A DNA stretch of 64,000 nt, taken from assembly GCF_019399895.1 (NCBI RefSeq), contig NC_091891.1, positions 1,054,001 through 1,118,000 on the forward strand, read 5' to 3'. The notes beneath the pieces were generated by a model. That model had not been told where the DNA came from, ran no database searches, and saw only the letters and a list, made by a program, of their open reading frames with translations. Origin of the DNA: Cardiocondyla obscurior (lineage: Eukaryota; Arthropoda; Insecta; Hymenoptera; Formicidae). Positions 36,465 through 48,400 of the stretch are shown in pieces (positions within the stretch are counted from its first letter, which is position 1; the number at the start of each line of letters is the position of its first letter). Position numbers and translations under genes: made by a program.

Positions 36465-39400
36465 TCACACATTGGGGACATCAGGTGGGCCTCGAAGAGC
36501 TATCTCTTCGCTTTGCGTCGTTGTGAGTTTTCTGTAACAGAAATGAAAAGACTTGTTAACGCGTTGCCTTCACGAACAAAGTTCAAAATCATATTGCATT
36601 CCGATTGTAATTTTATTTTTCTATGTCGAGCCGTTTTACGCGTTCAAGACTTACATGTATTACATTATTTCTAAGCCTACAAAGTGTACAATTCTCAAAG
36701 ATAATGTACGTTGAAAGACAGATATGGCATTTGCTGCGACGAGCGGCGACGGCGGCTGGCGTACGTGACTTCCCCCACTCTCGGCCGCTGAGTGCGGGGA
36801 AGTGTAGTAGGCCGCGTTCTCCCTTAGTCCTCTGTGACCGGTGTTCGGCAACACACCTACGCGCGCGCTTCGCGTGAGATTCGACGCACACCACGCCAAG
36901 GTTACATATGCTAGCTAGCCGCCGTTGCCTCGGTTAACCATATTTGCCATTCCGTCTACACGTATTTTCTTCTATTTATATATATATCGACCGCACATTT
37001 ATTTACGATTCCGCGTTACCATTCTGTTTCAACTAAAGTATAAGGCATATAAGATACAAAAGCTTTCAGACTTTGGTCTGCTTATGAATTCTAAATATTA
37101 TTAAAATAATTCAACATACATTGACTCCGTAATGCGTCTACTGTTTGTATACGTTAATCATATTATTTGGCATGTGACGAATACTTATTTTTTACCGTGT
37201 ATATATCAGAGCTATTGTATTCGGAAGGCATGGATATTGCGTGCGTACCGTGTTACATATAATATTACATTTCGCGATGAGATGGTTATAATAGATGCTG
37301 AGACATATTGAACATCGAGATTTCCACGAGAATTATTTCGATTATTTAACCAGCGTGCAATCAATCGGAGCGAAACGACGATTTGCAAGCGTACGAGGAT
37401 CGAAGTGACGGTCGTCTATTGAAAGTATCTATCTAGCTCGTCGTATTCATTACAAAAAGGGGTAGTTAAAAGACTAGAATAGAGAATGGAAACGAGAGAC
37501 GTAAATTACTCCCATCGCGAATTATTCGCCCTCGAGTGACTGCTATTTTTATTATAATTAAGTAATTCAATAATTTATTGCATAATTTCTAATTTATATT
37601 ATTAATTAAGTGACATCGACTGACTAACCGCTTTTGAATTTTAAAGCTTTCTTTTTTTTTTTTTCTTGTCACTCGTTAAATTTAATATCCTTGATAGACT
37701 AATTAATTAATTAATTAACTCTTTCCTAACTTTGATCGCAAGTCGCGACGTGTCCGGAATATCTTAGCAAATTTAAATATTCTTGCTTGCTAATCAAAGT
37801 ATCCTAGCATAGTGATAATCTTGGAATAATAATTAATTATTGCATTTGTATTAAAAGTTTTTGGTCACTAAAACTGGTCACACACACTTACCACCACAGT
37901 GGCAGTGAGGCTTTCGACCAATCGCGCTGCTTGATTCGGCCGTTCGTAAGCGTTGCCATTGGTCGAAAGCCTCACTGTTACTGTTACAGAGAGTGTATGT
38001 GGCCATTTTAACCGCCAGTCTTCACGTAAGAAAAGAAACGGCGGCGTTGACGCGGGGGGGGTCTCGTCGCGTTTAATTAGTAAGTATAATCGTAATCAGT
38101 CTCGTACATCGACGCTCGTCGTGCGTGTGCGATGTACACACACGTCGGCAATTCGTGGGAAGTGAGCAACTCTGCGTTTCGCGTTTATCGCGATATATCG
38201 GTCAAAGATTCGTCACTCGGGCTGACCGGTCGCGAAACGACAAGCGGCCGTCTTACGTTAGTCGTGTCTCGTTTCCGCGGATGAGTCCCTCGCGGATATA
38301 TCCTGCATCGAGTTCCTACTCCAGTCACTTCGTTCGTGTGAAGCCGATTCAGTTGACGGTACGATATTCGCCCGGGAATTCTCGCGGGGATATATACGCG
38401 TATTATTTCCTGACCGCAAATACGGTTGCAGGAGGTCGCGGAGTATTGTCGGGAAAAATTCGTAATTTTGGCGAGTATTGTTATAAATATGCGTGTAAGT
38501 CAAGTGTCGCGAAAGGAGAGGCAAGGGAGATCCTGGGAGGCATTGGGTTTCATCGGAGCAATGTGTGGTAAGCAGTTTTCATATTCGTGGTGTCATTTTA
38601 TACCTTTCCATTAATATCCGACAATAAAATATTATTTTGTACAGTATATTTGTGAGATATTTTAAAATTAGTATAATTAATTATTAATTGAAGCAACAGG
38701 CTTTGTTTAACGAAAGCCACTTTTAAAAAATTATTAGTAAAATTCTGTATTTTTAAGATTTATTATTTAATTTAATTAACTTGATTCGATTAAATTGGGC
38801 TGTTTATCAAATTGTTTTTAAAAGATTTTGAATGATCTGTATAAGTATTTTTTTTACAGAATTATTACATCTATGTTGTATGTTATAGATAAGTGTGTAA
38901 AGCGAATGGACAAAAGAAAAGGAAGGAAGGAAGTGAAGTGCCTGAAGTGGACGGATCAAAAACAGGAGGAGGTGGTATCCAAGCCAAGGTGGCATCAGGC
39001 AACAGCGGAGCAACTTTAATGTAAGAAATTATCAAGTATATAAATTAAGAATTTCAATTTATTCTGCACATTAAAAAAATTTCATTGCCAATATCTACTG
39101 TTAATATCTTGTCATCCGTTTCTTAGTAAGGAAACGCCGGTTGTATAGAAAGTCGAGTGACGTTTTTTTATCATATTAAATACTTCTAAGAAGCACTCTT
39201 ACAGTTAGACCAAGCGTGGTCTGTTTACATTCAGCACTTGTTTTGTATTAAGAATCGGAGGGCAAGAGAGAGAGAGAGAAAGAGGGAGACAGTGGATATC
39301 GACAACAGTTGACAACAACTGAATCTCAGCTCCTGTTTTAAAGCTCTGTTAAAATTTACACGCATTTCATTTATTTTACAGATCATCATGTATAACTCCG

Positions 39401-42400
39401 CTGCTGCGAATCGTACCGGTGAGTTTAAAATTACTTTTTTTACTTCCCGTAGTATAAAAAGATTTGGCAAAAATTATATGTATAAAAAGTATCCCGTAAA
39501 CGACGAAAGATTAAAAACAAAGAGTGGAAATAATAATCAGTTAAGGTATTTGGGTAACACTAAAACGACACAACATTTTCTCTATTATTCTTATACATAT
39601 ACCGCCTAACATCTGATCAAATTCACTGTTGAGTTTTAACATTTAGTTAAATTATTTTGGTTCTTAATTTCTTTGGTTCTAAATCAAATATGATTGAAGA
39701 ATTAATTTGCCAATCGTTATTTTGTATCTTTAAGTTGATACTTGAGTAAAATGAGTTCACTTACCTCTTTCTAAATTGGAATATGATATAAACGATGATC
39801 GCATTGCCGACGAATAGGAGAGCAATTATGACCGTTGGCAGCACAACATCTGTAATATAATGCAGATTTGATTAATTTCGATCAGCTTACTTGCTGTGTC
39901 ATCATGTTGATTTGATTTAGTGTTACACTTTGATCACACGCGTTCAGAACCTCTCACATTACAGATTGCAGCCAGTATTCCGTACGGTAATCAAATTATT
40001 GACTGGCAATCGTGTAAATAATCAATATAAAATTTAATATGCTCGCGATAACGTGTTTTGAGGTCACAATAAAATAAGTTAGCCATTATATGATACAACA
40101 ATAAAAACGTTAATTTTAACGTGGCAGTAGAGACAATTGTGGGAGGGTAAAAAATTTATAATGACAGCAACTGATCACGCGGTAGGACCATTATCTCTCC
40201 TTGTATCTCACGTCATCTTACGCCAAACGTCATCAAGCGTGGCATACTGAACTTTGGACGCTACGGCTAGTGACTGAAGTTTCTTTCCATCGCGAACCTT
40301 CCTATTCGTACGTTTATAATCCGATATTTTTATCACCGTCGCTGTTACCGTTCGGTGCTCATAGTTTTCAGTCAAATACATGCCAAGTGATTCAATTGTA
40401 AAACAATATTTGTTGCAAAGATACATTAGAATATTTTATATAATTTTATTTTACATTATTTCAATGCGTACTTATAAAACAAAAAATAGATTATATAGTT
40501 AATTTTTTTTTTTTTTCTAACAAAAAGTTAATGCGTAATTTACTTTTATTATTCATAGTTTTAACTATTTTTAGCTGCAATGACTATTTCCATCCTCTTG
40601 AATTGTTTGCTCTTGCGACACATTTTCTTTGGTAAACAATGCCATCAACTATTGAATTAAGTGCAATTGCACTTCAATCTCGAGTTAAAGATAGCTAGAA
40701 AATTTCTATTGATAAATTCGCGCAAACAATACTGAAAGTTATTAGTTTACGATATTTAAAAGTACATTTATTGCATTATTGATCAGCTACTGTTTTTTTC
40801 AAAGTTAATAGCTCTAATTAGCGGCCTTTAATTCACAGTTTGTATTGATTTGTTTTGATCGAGAAACTGAATTTTATTGCTTGTGATTAAGTAATGTTTT
40901 TTGTTTTATCTATTTTATCACCTGAGTATCAATTGTAATCGCTTCCTAACAAGATAATATATTTCTGATGATATTGTTGATATAATTAGGGTCATTAGCT
41001 TGTTGCACGTGAAATGTGATTGCAGCCACAATTGTTGATAAAATAAAAATTGTAATTTAGAGCTCTTAAAGTTTGATAGTAATTTCATATATTGCAAACA
41101 TTATTCAAAACGTTGTTTCGTAAAGCAATGTTAACATCACATTAAACAGCTTTTAACGAATGAATGATATTTAGAAAATATAATTCTATCTTCTTCGAAA
41201 TAATATTATTAACTATTATGCAAAACTGATCCGGCCTCCATTTTACGTGCGACTAATCAAAGCTTGTGTTTATCACAAATTCACGAAACACTTGAGTCAC
41301 TTCACAATGTATTCACAATGTAAGAGATAACGCGACAGCGACGTGCGATTATCGGGACAGTCGTCGAATCGAGTTGTTTTACTGTTAAATTACCGCAAAA
41401 TCGTGCTCTCAGAAGGAAAAAAAATTGCGAGCTTAGTTCACTGACCTACGACGTAGTCTGCTTGCTTCATCATGGCTGATTGCGCCGAATCCATAACGGG
41501 GCTGATGCTACCACTCGCGACTGCGTCCTCGCCACGTCCTAGTCTCACCCCTGACCCAAGGATATTATCCCCGGAGAGACTCGCTAGATGATGGTGCTCG
41601 TTCTCTGACTTAACGATCACTGCTGACGTGGCTGTAAAAAAAATTTCGAAAATATAATAGTTGTTCGCAAAAAAAGGTTTCTTCACTCAAAAATTATAAC
41701 TTGTCAAATCTTATTGAACGTATTTTTGACATTAATTTTTTTCTTTTTTTTTTGTATGAATTATATTATATATGCAAAACTCGAACTTCCGTTCGTACAT
41801 TCTAAGTTTTTAATGTGAATTAAAGATATTTTTGAGTGGAAATCTTGCAGCTAAGTTTTCTATTGCAATTAGTATGAACTCCAAAGTTAGAATGAGAACA
41901 TTTTGCGGTATGAATAGTAATCTGTGTCGTTTTCACGACATTGCTAAATGTAAATTAAAAATCCCGTTTAATTTCAGTTGAATACATTTTACGCGCTACT
42001 TTTTTTTTTCTCGTTTCGCAAAAATATTGTATTTTAATATTCCTGTACGGGAATTATTTGTTAGGTTTGTTGTTAGGAATATTAATTTTTGACCAGCGGT
42101 ACTTAATTTTAGACATACTGGGAACAACAACTTTTATCGATGTTTATCTGAATCCAAAGCATCATTCATTTTTTTTTACGGTTTAATATCGTGGTATTAT
42201 TGCGTTTTATAATAGACACAGCGACGACTTAGAAGTTAGAATGGAACGAAAAATACTTGACTCTTTTTACATCTTAGGAACTTGTGTAAAAAAAGTGTAA
42301 TTCGCAATTTTTTTTCTATTTTATCCTGTTTTCTTGGCGCAAAATTCGCGAGGCATATTATATTTTCCTCTCGTCTAAACTTCAACACCCACCCTAAACT

Positions 42401-45400
42401 TTTCTGAGCAGTTGGCCCAAGCTGTTAATACAAACCTAACGATTCTACCGAATCATGCTAATATTTACCGAGGCGCGATTGCGTTCACCAGGAGACTGTT
42501 CTCAGGAAACCTTGCTCTTACTTCTACTTCGAAACTAATTTTCACTCGACGAAGAAACGACACTTTCTTCGGCTGCCGCGTTATTTGCGAGCAAATGCCC
42601 CGTGATAAGTAGAAATATTGTTATTTACTAAGTGTCCCAGAATCACCGATTAAAATAAAACTGGACCAATTCAAAGATAATTTTTTTTTAGTAACGAGCA
42701 TCTCGAATTATTTATTGCATACTTTTACAACTAAACGTTGTAATTGAATTTCGTCCGGTGAGTGAAACGAAAAGATCGGAGAGTTAAACTTCCAATGAAA
42801 TTGAATTATTCAAACATCATTTATCGATTAGTCCACGATTAAAGTTATAAATAAACTTTCTCATTAAAAAGTGGTGCAATTTTTAAATTATTTCACTTCA
42901 AACGTAACTAAAGTTTATTTTAAACGACTCTTTGAAAACTTTGCGTCGCCTTCGACACGTAGAGCGCGCAATGATTTGGAAGAGATATCTGGTTTCAACT
43001 TCTACTCGTTATGCCATATATAAATTAGCATTACAAATAAAAAAAGAAAAAAAAAAAAAAAAAAAAAAAAAATTTTTGAAAATGTTCACTCGAAACGTGT
43101 AATGAAATTTCGCGATAACCTCGTATTTTCTTTCCACTTTTCTGCCGGACGAAAAGTCGCTTAGGTCAAGTGGATTATTTTCAAAGTAATTAATGCAATC
43201 AATACGCTGCCCCTCGAGTGTTTATTCTCTCTCATTCATCGGGCTCAGCACGTGAACATACAAGCGCGCACGCGACAGTCGTATGATCTCCGTGAATAAT
43301 TTCCGTCGTATGATCGCGAGTAAAAGAAACACGAAAGATTAAAGGGGCATGTATGTTGTGTCAATAATAACAAGTAAAAAGAGGCGCTCGGTCAGCGAAA
43401 ACTCGCGAGGGAGGGGGTCATCGTACGATGCGTTATCGCGACTCAATGTAGGAAGATTTCGATGAGACTCGCTGATTCGTTACAGGTCATCGGATATCGG
43501 CGACTCCGTGATCCTCGGAGTGCATTCGCTGCTCTTATTTTTCCGTTCCATTCGGATAACTATGGGAGCAATCACGCGTTGGTCACGAGCACGCCGATAC
43601 AAGTGTTTTCGCGCGAGAGCAGATCGCTCTCGATAAGCACGTGATAACCGAACTTATCCGGCCCAGAATTATTAGACGGTTCGAGGAAAGCGCAAACGAG
43701 TAGCTCGTTACGATAACAGCGAAGTAAATTGTCGCGTTTTGGAAAACGTGTTTCGTTTCACGAGATTGCCTGAATGGGTAATAGTGGTTTCCGAATGAGA
43801 ACTAACAAACTGCGATAAATTAAGGTGATTACCAACGAATGGACGCGGTATGCACTCTTGAAATGAATTGGCCACGTAATAGCGGAAATTTTCTTCTCCG
43901 AAATAAACTGAAGAACGTAGAGCACTTGAATAAAAAAAAAATCCCTTTAATGAAGACGTAAACGTGCAGTATTGCTTGACTTTAATTTTTAAAATAAATT
44001 TTGTTGCATATGTACATTTATAGACAGATATACGAACGTATGATATCTTTTTATATTTATATTCCTCGTGATAGGTTTTTCCAATTTTGTAGAGATATTG
44101 AGAATCTATTCTTCGAAAAGTCAGTTAAAGTTAAAGAGGAAAGATATCAAAAGTATTTTTAAATATTTTTTTTTATCGTCAAAAATATCACTGACCTTTC
44201 AAAGTGAGAAGAATGAAAAAGATTGTATTACAAAAACGTATTGAAACGCTTTCTGATACTGCAGAGCTGTTCTGCTCTTAGTTATCATCTAATCATTACC
44301 AATTGCTGTTTCGTAATGTTGTATCCTTAAATATTATTAATGGGTAACAAAACGATGAGGGGACTAGCGACCTTGCCTCCAATGCCAGAACGGCTTCGTG
44401 AGAATAGTTACATGATACATCAGTTAGATGTGATATAAATATCTAATAAATTTTATATAAATTATATTTTGTAGCGTTGCATATATTGGATATAAATGTG
44501 CATATAGAGATTATCTTATTCAGAAGTATCGAATTTTACAGAGATTAAAAAATAGTATTCCTGAAGCACTGTAAGAGAAACTTTAGAAGAGTAATTTTTC
44601 AAAATTAGCAATGAAGTCGGCAGTGAATTTATTTGAAAAACGTACGTGGAAATTTTGGCACATACAATTTTATTTACTTTTATCACGTGTAAAATTTTTA
44701 CGAACGTAGTCAAAATAAAAAAGGGAGAAAAAAAAGAACACAATAGGAGCTTTAACCTAATATTACGTAACATCGAAAATGTTAATTTACGCGAATTTTT
44801 GAGATCGGGCTAAATACGCGAAAACATGAATCAGAAACGTTTAACTAGAATATTTCGGTGTTTGGATTTTTCAGCATAAACTCGTTGGTTATTGTAGTCG
44901 TGTTTGTTGCAACAATTTTGTGGGGAGGGGGGTTCAAAGTCCAAGCTTTTCGTTCAAGTTAAATAAGTCGAATATTTCAACACGAAAGGTTGTTTAGAAT
45001 TGACTCATTCCTTCATGGAAATTAATTTGCGAGCGAGCTTAGGAAACCTATGAAACGGAAAACTGTCCACCGATATAACGGACTTAGAATTATAATAAAT
45101 TTCTTCGAACGACACATTTCGAGGAAAAAGAAAAAAATTGCAAATCATTGAATAAGTAATAAAACATGAAACTAAGCGACGTAAAATAATATATTTATCG
45201 CTGATTGCCGAGTAGAAACAAAAAGTCTTGATACCGCTATATAAAAAAATGATTATCTATTATCAACCGTAATAAAACGAGGAACAGGACAAATAGTTGA
45301 TGCGTACATCAAGCGGCGCGGCATATATCTCCTTTCACGGACAAATATAAATTTTGAGTAAGTGACAAATTAATTGCGAGGACAATTGCAGTTTTTATAT

Positions 45401-48400
45401 AATTGTAGAGTAGCAAAATTACAGTGTAGTCGTAATATGTTGAGCTGCGTTATATTGAGTTACGCGACAGTGGCCTAACGGAACAGAAGGAGAGAAATCC
45501 AGAGCGAGATGCAGCAGTTTCGTACGTTGCATCAGTCACGTATACCACGTGAAAATAGCGTTAACAGAACTTGAAACGCAAGGCTAGCCGTACGAGCAAA
45601 TTATAACGAGGTATCGAAAAAATTATAATTAGGTGGAGTAATTGTCGATACAAACGTAATATCTCAAATGTTATTTTGCAACAGTACTACGACATTTAGT
45701 TCGCGAGGAAAAGCTCTATGTGAAATTTTAATATTCTTTGACGAAAAGAAAGAACCGCTGGAGTTGCGTTAGTGGACGACATTCACGTATAAATTAAATT
45801 TATTAGGGCTTCTCTCTTATCCAGTTTAGACGCGAGGTAAGTTTCTAGACGAAACTGCTTAAATGTAATTTATTAGACGTATTAAAGTTGATTTAGACTA
45901 ACTGAAGTCGGTTTTAATCTTGAAAATATAATCTTGAGTTCCGGACTTTTTACGGAAGGCCATTTTACGTGATGCGTGGTCTGATGTTCCGTGGCAGTAG
46001 TGCACCTCTCGCTGAATCAACATATAATTTAACGTCAGTCTCGCAAACAAACGAACAAACGTCACCCGTCTTTACGACGGCGAAATTTAATTCCGCCACT
46101 GTCGCGCAAACGGACTAATTTTCTTTGTACGACTTTTTTTTTCACCGGCAAATTGCATTCTAATCTAATGATTTTGTCTCAATCAATGGGATTTTTTTTA
46201 TCTCGTTGCGGGCACGTTTGCCATCGAAACGAACGATTGGATACCGGGAACGATTATTAACGACCTTATCCTTTGACGAAAAGGATTCAGGTTGGATAAA
46301 AAGAAAATAAGGGCGAAAAAATAAAATATAGTATAAATAATAAAATTTAAAAATTTACGTTGATAGAATTAAGTGCCACGTCAAAAACACGGCAGTAATT
46401 GAATAAAGTTTTATATCAAATAATTTAAAATTATTAAAGTAATATTTGTATCGTCGTAACAATTTTTATTTAATGCCATTAATATTTTAGTTCTTCTTTC
46501 TTATTGAAAATCAATACGTATTAATTACTAATTTTTATTATTTTAAAATAAATGACGGCTGAATATTTGTCCAAGTTTTCCAAACAATTATTATTTTTTA
46601 TTTATTCGCCAAAGTGATTGATGTTATATAAAATAAGTAGTTGTTGAAATATCAGTCACAGAAATCTGACGGATCTCAACCTACGTTTAAAGATCAGAAA
46701 ATTATAATGTCAAGAAGGAATAAATATAATTTCTGCGAGTCAGAGCGTCGGAGTCACGAAACTCAAAGGTAAACGTCGGTACAGTTTTCTCAATATTTAC
46801 TCATAAGAAAACGATTTCAAAGCTTAGGTGATTTTAATACGAGGGTGCGTTTTCCGCGTCGTCCCCAATCGCACCCTGATTTATCCGAATGAACGCGAGA
46901 TACCTTTGGACGTTTAATGAAATAAACGCGTAAAAAGCGTGTGACACTCACTGATCAGGTTCTTGAAGGTATCGGTGAATATTCGAATCATCGTGAAGAG
47001 TCTGTTTACTTCGAGATCCAATTAAATATTTATTATCTCGTGCGACGGTCGTCTGTCAGCTGCTGTACACCACCACCATCACACGATCCCTTGCCGCACG
47101 TTGCAACAGTACGATTCTCTCGAATTGTGGTGCTTCCACTAGATCCTACCAAAGGTCCGAGGGATTCGCGTTAAATCTCTTGAGAACTCCTCCACTTTCT
47201 CCCTCTTCTCTCTGTCCTCCCTCCTCTTTTTCTCACTCTCTCGCTCGTTCTGTTTTTTTTTTTTTTTTTCTTTTTTCTTCTTCTTCACGATAGCACCGCG
47301 TGGTCCATTCACAAAAGAAAAAGGAGAAACGATCGATTCTTCTCGCTAGAGAAAAGTTCGCAAACAGATCGTCCGAGGAAGTTGTTGAGAAAGATCGCAA
47401 TGAGATGAAAAATGCAACGGAAGCCACAGGTAATTTGCAATTCGTAATTTGCTAACGGAGGACTGTCTAGGGATTCGGTCCCTCGTCCCGCGATCTCGGG
47501 GATGATGAAACTTCTAGTCGTACCGCACGTCTTACGGGAGACAACCTGATATTTGAAATGTGTAATTTTCTCGATGCAGGAAATTGGGAGAGCTCGAGAT
47601 TTCTCCTCCTGCGTCTTTAGTCTTTAAATGCGTCTTACGTCGGAGCACGATAAAATCCGATGCGCTTCTCTTATAGAAACAATATCGTAGGAAACTCGAA
47701 TTCGAAATTTCTTCGTCGGAACGGGAAATAAATCAGTTCCGAGTTAACCCCGTTGTTGCGAGAGAAACTTTCGCGCTCCTCTCTGGAAAATTTCGAATAT
47801 TTTCCTTTCTCGTTGTCTACGAGAGAATTCACTATTATCTTCTCGATACGAAGGACCTCCACTTTGAAACAAGTCCTCGGATTATATGCTTATCGACCTC
47901 CGGACGCCGTAAGTTTTCCGGTAGAAGAGCTTTCCGTCGTCCTCGCGTTAAAGGCCACGATCCAGGAATATCCTATCCTTTCTTGATACCGACTCAAACG
48001 TGGAAACTGGATCACGTCGCAAGGGAAACACGCGCGCACGCCGTCACCGCCGGGAACGCTCTGCCGCGGTTCGCGTCATCGTCATCGCCGTTCGCGCACT
48101 CGCCTCCACCTCCCTCGCTTCGGCCGAACTGTACTTTGACACCGACGTCGTTGCGGCATCGACTGAGTGAATCCGGCGCTATTTCGTCGGCTTTATTGTC
48201 CACCGCCACAAGCGCGTAACCAAACGACGCCTCCTGCCCGCTCTCGTGCTCTTTGATCCCGCGAGGAGGGGTAAAACGGAAGAAGTCACGTTATCTCTTA
48301 TCAGTTGTCTTGGACGCTTCTTCTCCCCGCCGTATTCCCTACCCAATTTTTATCGCCGTTCCACCCGCGATAAAGACTAATTTCTTCCTGGTAATTAGTG

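Noticed and set aside
36211..36894. Plus-strand 108-aa and minus-strand 93-aa frames
   Set aside because: The first overlaps, antisense, the last exon of the receptor gene, whose phase and stop fit exactly; the second has no support.
43660..43700. GGTTCGAGG resembling a tRNA T-arm
   Set aside because: No matching acceptor stem, D-arm or anticodon arm at tRNA spacing; no tRNA was found in the window.
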